Virus record (IMG/VR): IMGVR_UViG_3300032294_003096
Location: 1-29,166 of that record
Reading direction: 5' to 3' (one strand)
Length of the DNA stretch: 29,166 bases
Origin: a virus
Shown: positions 20,777-28,988 of the stretch, piece by piece
Position numbering within the stretch: position 1 is the stretch's first letter
Layout of the letters: the number at the start of each line of letters is the position of its first letter
Position numbers and translations under genes: made by a program
The notes under the pieces: generated by a model
Told to the model about the DNA's origin: nothing
Seen by the model: only the letters and a program-made list of their open reading frames with translations
Databases searched by the model: none

Positions 20777-22147
20777 ATGCAGGAAAGTTCAAGAAATTAT
20801 TCCCTTGAAAAGTTTATAATAACCCCTTCGAAAGAAAGGAGGACAACTCCTATTGATTTGGGGGCAGATGGAACTACTATTACTGATTTTTATTATTTTG
20901 AAAGTATTTTAAATGAAACTATTAAAGCAACTGTAACATATACTGATATTGGAAGATATCCTGTTGGAGATGGAGTTGCAAAAACCGTTATGGAGGGAAT
21001 GCCTATAGAAGGTGGTGAAGATGTTGATATTAGTATTAAAGATATGAATCATGATACTACTTTAAAATTTAAACTTCAGATTAGAACCCCAAATCAAATA
21101 TCTAGAGATACTACTAGATCAATTGTGAATTTAGATCTAGTATCTCAAGAAAGTATTATGAATTATAAAAAAGTTTTGAATGGTAGATTTGATGGTAAAA
21201 TATCAGAGCATATAAAAAAAATTCTTAAAACTAGTTTCGGTGTTAATGAAAATAAATTGGATATTGAAGAAACTGATAATAACTATAATTTTATTGGTAA
21301 TAATTTTCATCCATTTTATGTTTCTCATTGGTTAGCTAATAGATCTGTTCCCAAAGGGTTACTTGGAAACAGTGCTGGATTTTTATTATTCCAAACTTCT
21401 GATGGATTTAAATTTAAATCAGTTGATAATTTGTTATCATTGCAAGATGAAAATGGCAATCAAAAAAAGATGAAGAAATTTATATACAATCAAACTGTTG
21501 ATCTTCCTGTAGATTATGATGCTAAGATTTTAGAACTTGAACCACCAAGCCCAAATGGTGATATTGTGAGTAAGTTGGAATCGGGAACTTATTCAACAAG
21601 AACTATTCTTTTCGATCCCTTCGATTGTTATTATGAAGTAGTTAATCCAAATACTCAGGGTGGCGAAAGTGTATTAGCTAGTGAAAAGAAAACTAAAAAA
21701 GCTGGAAAAAATTTACCAAAAATAAATTCCAAGTTTAATGACACAGAAACTAACAAAGATTTTTCCAAAACAAAATATTATCTAATAGATAGAGGTTCTT
21801 TGCCATCAGGACCAACTAATGAGCAAATTAAAAAATCAAGAGATCCTAATTTTGATCCAAGACGTATTTTAAATCAATCATCTATGAGGTATAATCAACT
21901 GTTTTCCTCTAGAACTACTATTACTATTTTTGGTGATTTTAGTCTTCATGCTGGAGATTTGATATGGATTGACCCCCCTAGGGGATCTAATAAAGATGGA
22001 CAAGGATTGGATGATCATTTGGGCGGAGCATATTTAATTGCTGATTTATGTCATTATTATAATTTGACACATGGTTGTTATACAAAAATTACGGCAGTTA
22101 GGGATTCTACTGGCAAAAAAGGAAATCCATCATATAACGCCATATAA
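20777..22147 (+). CDS. 27: Baseplate central hub protein, gp27-like
   Basis: 456 residues. The middle segment NNFHPFYVSHWLANRSVPKG, followed by LLGNSAGFLLFQTSDGFKFK and SVDNLL, matches the T4 gp27 pattern (PFDVISWI..., YMFYQTIDGFKFKSLDAL). Upstream are KIILKTSFGV-like and NLDLVSQESI strands; downstream is a tube-like domain with TTITIFGDFSLHAGDLIWID and a histidine-containing LIADLCHYYNLTHGCYTKIT. A gp27 trimer forms the hub channel that binds the gp5 spike. AGGAG stands 11 bases before the ATG. It is separated from the gp5-like gene only by cp12. Overall divergence from T4 keeps the assignment moderate. Confidence 0.68.
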   Translation: MQESSRNYSLEKFIITPSKERRTTPIDLGADGTTITDFYYFESILNETIKATVTYTDIGRYPVGDGVAKTVMEGMPIEGGEDVDISIKDMNHDTTLKFKLQIRTPNQISRDTTRSIVNLDLVSQESIMNYKKVLNGRFDGKISEHIKKILKTSFGVNENKLDIEETDNNYNFIGNNFHPFYVSHWLANRSVPKGLLGNSAGFLLFQTSDGFKFKSVDNLLSLQDENGNQKKMKKFIYNQTVDLPVDYDAKILELEPPSPNGDIVSKLESGTYSTRTILFDPFDCYYEVVNPNTQGGESVLASEKKTKKAGKNLPKINSKFNDTETNKDFSKTKYYLIDRGSLPSGPTNEQIKKSRDPNFDPRRILNQSSMRYNQLFSSRTTITIFGDFSLHAGDLIWIDPPRGSNKDGQGLDDHLGGAYLIADLCHYYNLTHGCYTKITAVRDSTGKKGNPSYNAI

Positions 22148-22186
22148 AGTTGTTAAATAGTAGTAATTAGTTTGTATACTAACGCT

Positions 22187-22399
22187 ATGGAAAGCGTAGA
22201 AAGGCACATTGAGCACGATAAAAAGATTCTTGATGATCCTATGATTTCTGCTCAATCAAGAAGACACACTCAAGAAGAATTACAAGCACTTGAGAGATGG
22301 GTTGATAGACATCCAGAAGATCATCACGATCCTACTTCTCTTGAACTTTATTGTAATGATAATCCAAATGCTTTAGAATGTAGAGTATATGAGGACTGA
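22187..22399 (+). CDS. cp12: CP12-like Calvin cycle inhibitor
   Basis: 70 residues. The C-terminal half LELYCNDNPNALECRVYED is the CP12 signature: Cys56 and Cys65 eight residues apart and the ECRVYED end. The middle SRRHTQEELQALERWVDRHP matches the helical core. The N-terminal cysteine pair of many plant and cyanobacterial CP12s is absent. CP12 bridges GAPDH and phosphoribulokinase in the dark and stops the Calvin cycle; cyanophage CP12 is thought to divert host carbon towards the pentose phosphate pathway and nucleotide synthesis. The ATG at 22187 is preferred over a TTG at 22172. The stop overlaps the gp5 ATG, inside the hub operon. Confidence 0.9.
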   Translation: MESVERHIEHDKKILDDPMISAQSRRHTQEELQALERWVDRHPEDHHDPTSLELYCNDNPNALECRVYED

Positions 22400-24117
22400 T
22401 GAGTTTATATAATCCCGGATTTCTTGGCGAACACTTTAAGTGGTGGATTGGACAAATCGCCAGTGATTCAACTTGGCGAGATAATATTTTGCCTGGAAAA
22501 TTTGAAAGTAAAGATCAAATTCCGGGATGGGGTAGAAGATATAAGGTAAGAATTATAGGTCTTCACGATCAAGGAGAAACTGAAGTACCTTCAGATCAAC
22601 TTCCTTGGGCACATATAATGTATCCTGTGACTGGTGGTGGTGGACAATCTAATTCTGGGGCAACGGCAAACTTAAGGCAAGGGATGTTCGTTTTTGGTTT
22701 CTTCCTTGATGGAATGGACCAACAAGTTCCTGTTATTATGGGAGTCCTTGGAAATAATGCTCAAACATCTCTTGCAACAACAATTGGTAATAATAGAGTT
22801 ACCAATACTCAACCAGGAAGTCTTGCTACTAGTGGATATGCGACTCCCGCCGATGGAAATAGAGATCCAAATATAAAGGTTCCTGACGAAGGACTTGTAA
22901 TTAATAAACCAAAACCTGCAGAGCAAGCACAGGAATGTGCTCCTACTCCTCCCGGAGTTGCAGTAAATGAGTTTGGGTTGAGAGCAGATAAATCATTAAC
23001 AAAAACTCAATTTCAAGATCAACAAAGTGCCTTAGCAGAAGCTGATGCTAGAGGATTAACCGGAACCGCAAGAAGTGATTTCATTCAAAAAGCAGTTGCT
23101 GATGGTATTAATGCAAGATGTAAAGAGGCAAGTTCGCCAACTTCTCCTTCGCAACCTGGAGCAACTAAAGAAAACGTTGATGCAGTTCACGAACAATCAA
23201 AAGCAGATGTTGTAAGAAATGATTATTATCAAAGGAAGACCGTCTTAATGTCTCCCTGCGATACTGTTAAGTCTGCCCTCAAAGCAATTCAGACGGAACT
23301 TGAGAATCTAACAAAAGATATTGATAAAGTTTTGAATGCTGCTCAAAGTTATGTTGATGCAGTATCAAATGTACTTAGTGATATCCAATCATTAATTTCT
23401 AACTTTGCTTGCATTATTGCAAAGTATATGAAGATAGTCTTTGATAAGATTATGGAATATATTTTGAAGCAGGTAAATAAAGGACTTGCCCCAACGATAG
23501 AACAACTTCCTCCCAATATGAGGAATAGATATTTTGATATTAAAGCAACTATTACTGAATTGATTACTTGCTTGTATAATAAAATTTCAAATAATCTATG
23601 TGCTTTAATTCAGGGTATTTTAGATAAACAACTTAAAAAACAATTACCTCCAAGTGGACCAAACCCAAAGACACCAGTTCCTCCAATATGTTCTGTTGAA
23701 CAACTAACTGGGGATGTAATTGCTTTGAATATGGACGAAATGACAACAGGAGTGAATGGTATTCTCGACAATATTAATAAGTTTTTAAATGATGTTCAAA
23801 ATGAACTTGGAATTGTAACTGGAGCAATTGGTGGAATAAAAGATTTAATTGGTTCAGTCACTGGAAGTATTACTTCTGCATTGAGTTTTGAAAATATTAA
23901 ACTTAATGTATTTGGATGTGACTTAAAACCCAACTGTGCAGCATCAGATTACTATACACTTCAAAATGGTTCTGGTGCTGCTGAAGATCCGCAGCAACCA
24001 AGACCTGCTCAAGTTGATAAGGCATCTCAAGGAACACCAACTCCACCACAAACTATTGAGAAACCATTTGCTCAACCAAGTCAGAATGAACCTGATCTTA
24101 AGTTTGAAACTTACTAA
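22399..24117 (+). CDS. 5: Baseplate hub spike protein gp5-like (OB domain, no lysozyme)
   Basis: 572 residues. The first 130 residues form the gp5/VgrG-type OB domain: WWIGQIASD, YKVRIIGLHDQGETEVPSDQ, LPWAHIMYPVTGGGG, RQGMFVFGFFLDGMDQQVPV, IMGVLGN, closely following T4 gp5 (WFVG, VRVVGLH, LPWMSVIQPIT, GTRVYGHFLD, VLGTYGG). Instead of the T4 lysozyme domain there are a Pro/Thr/Gln-rich linker and a long helical part (about 290-510; KAIQTELENLTKDIDKVLNA and others) with several cysteines, then a Pro/Gln-rich tail. No beta-helix C-terminus is present. It should dock on the gp27-like hub. The start overlaps the cp12 stop, and GAGG lies upstream. Confidence 0.8.
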   Translation: MSLYNPGFLGEHFKWWIGQIASDSTWRDNILPGKFESKDQIPGWGRRYKVRIIGLHDQGETEVPSDQLPWAHIMYPVTGGGGQSNSGATANLRQGMFVFGFFLDGMDQQVPVIMGVLGNNAQTSLATTIGNNRVTNTQPGSLATSGYATPADGNRDPNIKVPDEGLVINKPKPAEQAQECAPTPPGVAVNEFGLRADKSLTKTQFQDQQSALAEADARGLTGTARSDFIQKAVADGINARCKEASSPTSPSQPGATKENVDAVHEQSKADVVRNDYYQRKTVLMSPCDTVKSALKAIQTELENLTKDIDKVLNAAQSYVDAVSNVLSDIQSLISNFACIIAKYMKIVFDKIMEYILKQVNKGLAPTIEQLPPNMRNRYFDIKATITELITCLYNKISNNLCALIQGILDKQLKKQLPPSGPNPKTPVPPICSVEQLTGDVIALNMDEMTTGVNGILDNINKFLNDVQNELGIVTGAIGGIKDLIGSVTGSITSALSFENIKLNVFGCDLKPNCAASDYYTLQNGSGAAEDPQQPRPAQVDKASQGTPTPPQTIEKPFAQPSQNEPDLKFETY

Positions 24118-24123
24118 TAAATA
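24116..24123 (+). promoter_or_regulatory. Late-promoter-like octamer AATAAATA
   Basis: AATAAATA overlaps the stop codon of the gp5-like gene, 20 bases before the next ATG, which also has a strong AAAAGGAGAT ribosome binding site. It fits a late promoter for the 1155-aa structural gene. Confidence 0.45.
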
Positions 24124-24142
24124 TCAATAACGAAAAGGAGAT

Positions 24143-27100
24143 ATGTCTTTTAATTTATTTTCCACACCCACTAAAGATGATATCAGAGTTGGATACGTTG
24201 ACCCAACTCTTGGTTTTGTTGATGGCGTTTCTGTATGCGAAGCAAATGAATATGCAAAGAATAATCCAGGAACAACCTTTATTTTTAGAGATGGAGATAA
24301 TAATCTTCGATATTTAAATATCAATGAAGTTAATGATATTAATCCAAACGATTTAACTGCAACTAATGATGAGTGTGAAGGTATTCAGCAATATAAAGAA
24401 TGCGGTCCTCCAAGAATTCAGTTTTTTGGTGGTGGAGGAGTTGGTGCTGCTGGAAATCCCGTCATTGGTAGAGATGGATCTTTACTTGCAGTTGATCTTA
24501 TTACTGGTGGATATGGGTATCAATATTCACCAATTGTAGCAGCAAAAGATGACTGTCAGTTTGGTAATGGTGCTGTTCTGACTGCTGTTCTTGGGGAGAC
24601 TGTAGATGAAACAGAAGTCTTTGAAGGAGAAGAAGATTTTGAAAATTATGAACTCTGCGAAGATACTGATGTTGGATATGGTTTGAGATATGGTCCAAAC
24701 GGAGAAGAACTTGGTGCCTGGGAACCACAAACTTACACAAGAGTCGGTGCTGATCCAATCAAAAGAGAAATTGAAATCTTTCAAAAAGCAATACAAAAAC
24801 CATTCTGGACAACTAGAAAAGAACAACCAGATAGAATTATTACTGTTGAAGGCGAAACAAAACAATACCCAAATACATTCAATGTCACTCACCCTGCTTG
24901 GGGTGAGTTTATGAATCAATATGCTGTTTCTCCAGTAAAACCCTCAAATGTTACTGGTAGTGATGAATCGGGAAAAGTTTTTTCTTTAGAGTGGGAATTG
25001 AATTTTCCCGTAAGTGGTGAGTATATTTTTAGGGGATTGTGTGATAACACTTCTCAGGTTTACATTGATGGTGGATTAGTTGGTAAGTTAAAAGGATTTC
25101 AGGATAATCCATCTCCATTACAAAAGACAATCTCTGAAGGAAATCATATTTTAAAAATTGAACTTTTAAATGTTCCTATTACTGAAAAAACTACAACTAC
25201 AACTGATTCAAAATTAAAAGCATCCTTTATTCAACAGGGATCAAGTTTTTATCTTCAGGTTGATGGGTCTGGGTCTGGTGAAATCTCATTCTTTATGGAT
25301 GTAGATGACAATCCATTTACTGCAGGAATGTCAGCTAGAGAAATTTCTATTCCTTCTGATGGTGGTAGAGTAATATTAAAGAGAGATCCTACTAAAGAAA
25401 AGGATAGTGATAAAGGATCGGGAACTTTTAGTGGAGGCAAAAAGTACGGTCCTATTGAAATTATAGGCGCTGGTCCAGGAGCAAGAGGACCTATTATTAA
25501 TAGTAAAACACGCCTTGGAATTCGTGATGCTGATGGTGATGATGCGAATATTAAAATTAATATTGAATCGGTAAAGTCATCAAGGTCATCTTCTTCTTCA
25601 ATAAATGTTGGTGAGGTAATTTCGCCCCAGTCTTGGAATACAAATCCGATGGGAGTTTCGATGATTATTGACGCTCCACTTCCTCCAATTCCCCAAGAAC
25701 AACCACCGGCACAAACAGGAGAATGTCCACCTAATCCTATTTGGTCAACTAGATTTTCTGGATCTAGACAAACGTGGTATCCTGTAAGATTTCCTAGTTG
25801 GAGTAAATTTATGAACAGGTACGCAATTTCACCTGTTCTTCCATTGAATACTCCAGGGAGTGATATATCTGGAACCACTTTTTCAAATAGTTGGGAGATA
25901 GATCTTCCCTATGCTGGATTTTATGGTGTGAAAGGGACTAGAGATAATAATGGTAGAATTTTAATTGACGGAAAAGAAGTTTCTTCTTTGGATGGATTTA
26001 GTGTCGATAACCCAAAGTTATCAAAAGTTTACCTCACTAAAGGAAGACATACTATAGTTGCAGAAATTTTAAATCAACCCATTAGTACTAGAAGTGTAAT
26101 TGATGCTAAAGTTTTCAGTACTCAAGATTGGAGAGTTCCTAGTTCTCCTCTAATTACTAAAAAAGAAGTCTCTTTTAAAATAAGAGAGGCGGGATCTGAT
26201 GGAAGTTCCGTAGAGATAGTGGATTTATTAACGGTTGATGAAAAAAATGATGGCGAAGAAATATCCAAAAAAATTGAAGTCGGAAAAGTATATAAAGTTG
26301 TAGCAAGACCAAGTAATAGAAAATTAAGATCTGATGGTAGGATTCTTAAATTAGAGGACAGCACTGATAATGATTATAATGATTTGGTTATAACTGCAAG
26401 TGATGGAAAATTTTACGATATTAATGGAAACACTTGCAAATTTATCATAGAAAATCCTCAATCTAAAAATGGTGTTACCTATGAAGGTCCTCCATTGTTT
26501 GCATATAATGAATCTAGGTGGAGTAAATATATGAATGATTTTTCTGTATCTCCTAAAGTTTTTGAATCTATTAATTCACCAGAATCTCCTGTAGTGGGAA
26601 AATACACTTTAACTTGGAAAAATGTTAATTTTCAATATAGTGGATCATATAAGTTTAATTTTCAGGCAGACAATGTTGCAACATTAAAAGTTGGTGGAAA
26701 AGAAATATTTAAGACTACTGATTTTACTGGAGAGAAAGTGCAATATACTTTTAATATTACTTCAGGAAAATATGACATTGTTATTGAATTAGAAAATTTA
26801 AAATCTAGTGTTGAAAGACGGCAAGATTTTATTTTTTCTAGAAATCCTATGGGAGTTGCTCTTTTTATTAGTAAAGATATAGTTTTTGAAGATGACAATA
26901 AGACACCTTGGACTTCTAATCCAATAGGAATTTCTGCAATACTCATTCCACCTCCCTGTGCGAAAAAGATCGGAGGAAGAGGAGTAGTTGATAAAGTAAT
27001 TGTAAATGATCCTGGAAATGGTTATTTACCACCACGAGAACAAGGTCCGGGATATCCAGTAACTCTTGTTTTGGATGAAGTAATTGTAGAAGATCCTGGA

Positions 27101-27610
27101 ATCAATTATCGTTGTGGGGAAGATCAACTTCAAATTATTCCGAATAATGGAGCACAACTTTCATATGACTGCAATCCATTTGGGAAAATTAACACAGTAA
27201 AAGTTTTAAATTCTGGTATTGGTTTCAATGTTTATCCAGAAATAACTCTTCCATCAGAGACTGGTGTAAACGCAACATTCCGCCCAGTGTTCCGTGTTGT
27301 AAGAGATCCTATTCTTCCCCCTGAACAAGTAGAGAAAATAATTCAGGTTACGGATCTTGTTGGTCTTAAGCAAACTGGGTATGTGGATGGAAGAGCATAT
27401 TATGGTGCTGTTTATTATGATGAGGGAATTCCTTTTGCGGGGTACTATAAGACTGTTGGTCCACAAACAAGAGTCTATGCAACTCTGCAAGAAAGTATCA
27501 CTGCTCGCGTTACCACACGTCCAAGTGCCATTCAAAGATCTGGTACTGATGTTACAAGCAATGATCCCCGTCTTAACATTCCTGGAACTATTGAAGATAC
27601 CCAGACATAA
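24143..27610 (+). CDS. Large virion structural protein with three PA14-like repeats
   Basis: 1155 residues. Three imperfect beta-sandwich repeats start near residues 250, 549 and 789. Each opens with an aromatic-rich block (WGEFMNQYAVSPV, WSKFMNRYAISPV, WSKYMNDFSVSP), continues with a strand pair (SGEYIFRGLCDN, AGFYGVKGTRDN, SGSYKFNFQADN), a ligand-loop-like VYIDGGLVG/ILIDGKEVS/LKVGGKEIF and a closing HILKIELLN/HTIVAEILN/YDIVIELEN. A NPMGV/NPIGI motif recurs near 500, 900 and 925, and Gly-Tyr blocks (PGNGYLPP, SGIGFNVYP) occur near 955-1050. The C-terminus (YVDGRAYYGAVYYDEGIPFA) looks like a cyanophage fibre or baseplate segment. It is probably a baseplate or host-contact protein. The PA14-like label is by pattern only. 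Confidence 0.65.
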   Translation: MSFNLFSTPTKDDIRVGYVDPTLGFVDGVSVCEANEYAKNNPGTTFIFRDGDNNLRYLNINEVNDINPNDLTATNDECEGIQQYKECGPPRIQFFGGGGVGAAGNPVIGRDGSLLAVDLITGGYGYQYSPIVAAKDDCQFGNGAVLTAVLGETVDETEVFEGEEDFENYELCEDTDVGYGLRYGPNGEELGAWEPQTYTRVGADPIKREIEIFQKAIQKPFWTTRKEQPDRIITVEGETKQYPNTFNVTHPAWGEFMNQYAVSPVKPSNVTGSDESGKVFSLEWELNFPVSGEYIFRGLCDNTSQVYIDGGLVGKLKGFQDNPSPLQKTISEGNHILKIELLNVPITEKTTTTTDSKLKASFIQQGSSFYLQVDGSGSGEISFFMDVDDNPFTAGMSAREISIPSDGGRVILKRDPTKEKDSDKGSGTFSGGKKYGPIEIIGAGPGARGPIINSKTRLGIRDADGDDANIKINIESVKSSRSSSSSINVGEVISPQSWNTNPMGVSMIIDAPLPPIPQEQPPAQTGECPPNPIWSTRFSGSRQTWYPVRFPSWSKFMNRYAISPVLPLNTPGSDISGTTFSNSWEIDLPYAGFYGVKGTRDNNGRILIDGKEVSSLDGFSVDNPKLSKVYLTKGRHTIVAEILNQPISTRSVIDAKVFSTQDWRVPSSPLITKKEVSFKIREAGSDGSSVEIVDLLTVDEKNDGEEISKKIEVGKVYKVVARPSNRKLRSDGRILKLEDSTDNDYNDLVITASDGKFYDINGNTCKFIIENPQSKNGVTYEGPPLFAYNESRWSKYMNDFSVSPKVFESINSPESPVVGKYTLTWKNVNFQYSGSYKFNFQADNVATLKVGGKEIFKTTDFTGEKVQYTFNITSGKYDIVIELENLKSSVERRQDFIFSRNPMGVALFISKDIVFEDDNKTPWTSNPIGISAILIPPPCAKKIGGRGVVDKVIVNDPGNGYLPPREQGPGYPVTLVLDEVIVEDPGINYRCGEDQLQIIPNNGAQLSYDCNPFGKINTVKVLNSGIGFNVYPEITLPSETGVNATFRPVFRVVRDPILPPEQVEKIIQVTDLVGLKQTGYVDGRAYYGAVYYDEGIPFAGYYKTVGPQTRVYATLQESITARVTTRPSAIQRSGTDVTSNDPRLNIPGTIEDTQT

Positions 27611-27648
27611 ACCTCATTAAATAGTACTATATTGAAATTTCAATACTA

Positions 27649-28314
27649 ATGGCAACTGCTCAAAACAGTAATAATACAAAACTTGGATCTTCACCTAAAG
27701 TAGGAAGAGAAGAACTTCTTGCCGACAATATTTCCAAAAATAATACTTCAAAACAGAACTACACTGCGATTAGATATGGCAATGATCACGGTTCAATTAG
27801 TTTTGGGCATATTCACAAGCAAGGAGATGTAACTTCTGATGTAATGCTTCAAGCATCTGATGGAAGACACTCTATTATTTTGGACAATGATGGTCCAAGA
27901 AAAGCGTGTACTCAGATTACTGCCCCAGGTAGAATTGCAATTGAATCTGGACAAGATTCAACAGAAGCGGAGGAAACTCTTTTTATTCACGCTCATAATG
28001 GCAATATTGCTATTATTGCATCAAATGGAAAACTCAGACTTCAGGGAACTGATATTGAATTAGTTGCTGTTGGTGAAGGTGGTTCTAAAGGAAATGTAAC
28101 AATAGATGCATCTCAGGGGATTAAGTTAGATGCAAAGAATGTTGTAGTTAATGGAAAGAGTACATTGACCTTATGTTCACCAGGAACAGTGCAACTTTCG
28201 GCAAATGGTTGTATGACTTTATACGCATCTTTAATTCGTGGAGTTAGCGATGCTGTTGCAAATAAAGATTCTAAAGTTGGTGGAAGAAACGTTCAAAGAA
28301 AAAACAACAAGTAA
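27649..28314 (+). CDS. Beta-helical spike/needle protein, like the gp5 C-terminus
   Basis: 221 residues. Residues 60-190 are a series of short strands with a period of about 8-12: DVMLQASDGRHSIILDND, GRIAIESGQDS, GNIAIIASNGKLRLQGTDIE, GNVTIDASQGIKLDAKNVVV, NGKSTLTLCSPGTVQLSANG, CMTLYAS. This is the pattern of the trimeric beta-helix at the C-terminus of T4 gp5 and of VgrG-type spikes. The separate OB-domain gene upstream (22399-24117) lacks such a region, so this gene may supply the membrane-piercing needle. No ribosome binding site is seen. Confidence 0.65.
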   Translation: MATAQNSNNTKLGSSPKVGREELLADNISKNNTSKQNYTAIRYGNDHGSISFGHIHKQGDVTSDVMLQASDGRHSIILDNDGPRKACTQITAPGRIAIESGQDSTEAEETLFIHAHNGNIAIIASNGKLRLQGTDIELVAVGEGGSKGNVTIDASQGIKLDAKNVVVNGKSTLTLCSPGTVQLSANGCMTLYASLIRGVSDAVANKDSKVGGRNVQRKNNK

Positions 28315-28325
28315 GGAGAGAAATT

Positions 28326-28988
28326 ATGGCATTTTTAATGGATGATACTGCTGTCGGCGGTCAAATGATGGTTGGTGCTGGAGTACCAAAAGCACTGGGA
28401 CTTGGAAAAAATAAAATTAATGGATCTGGATATGTTGAAGGACCTTTTCAAACTGGTCAAGCGGGTGCTCATAATACTTGTAAAGCGACTTTAATGATTG
28501 GTCCATTGACCAATCCAGACGCAAAAGTTTCTCCATTATATTCTTTATGGTCTAGACTTTACTCTCGGTTTCAAAGTTTTGTAAGAGTTGATTTATTACT
28601 TAAGTCTACTTATATTGAAGCAAAAGTTGTTAGAACTCAAATTCTTCAGGCATCAATTAAAAACTTTGTAATTCCGCATCCAACAAAAGAAGGAAAACAG
28701 TTAGTTCATACTTGTTTAGAGGGACCAGAAAATGGCGTTTATGTTCGCGGGAGACTCTTAAATAAGTCAGAGATTGAACTTCCAGAATATTGGACAAATC
28801 TTGTGGATGAAAGTACAATTACAGTATCTTTAACTCCTATTGGAGCACACCAAGATATTATTGTAAAGAGAATTGGAGATAATAAAGTTTATCTCCAAGC
28901 AAAACCAGGAATTCCTGTAAATTGTTACTATCATATTTTTGGAACAAGAAAAGACGTACCCAGATTAGTTACGGAGATTGAAAGTTAA
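28326..28988 (+). CDS. Virion structural protein (220 aa), fibre-like C-terminus
   Basis: An N-terminal glycine-rich part (AVGGQMMVGAGVPKALGLGK) is followed by a region ending near residue 105. A conserved C-terminal block then holds KNFVIPHPTKEGKQLVHTCL, EGPENGVYVRGRL, IELPEYWTNLVDESTITVSL, TPIGAHQDIIVKRIGDNKVY. This IPHP...EGPE...LPEYW block is often seen at the ends of cyanophage tail-fibre or structural proteins, where it precedes or replaces an intramolecular chaperone domain. GGAG precedes the ATG. It is probably a baseplate-attached or fibre-related protein. Its exact role is unknown. Confidence 0.7.
   Translation: MAFLMDDTAVGGQMMVGAGVPKALGLGKNKINGSGYVEGPFQTGQAGAHNTCKATLMIGPLTNPDAKVSPLYSLWSRLYSRFQSFVRVDLLLKSTYIEAKVVRTQILQASIKNFVIPHPTKEGKQLVHTCLEGPENGVYVRGRLLNKSEIELPEYWTNLVDESTITVSLTPIGAHQDIIVKRIGDNKVYLQAKPGIPVNCYYHIFGTRKDVPRLVTEIES

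Noticed and set aside
25255-25878. 207-aa reverse-strand frame inside the 1155-aa gene
   Set aside because: Fully antisense to a gene with clear internal repeats and a strong RBS. Pro/Ser/Leu/Ile-rich shadow composition.
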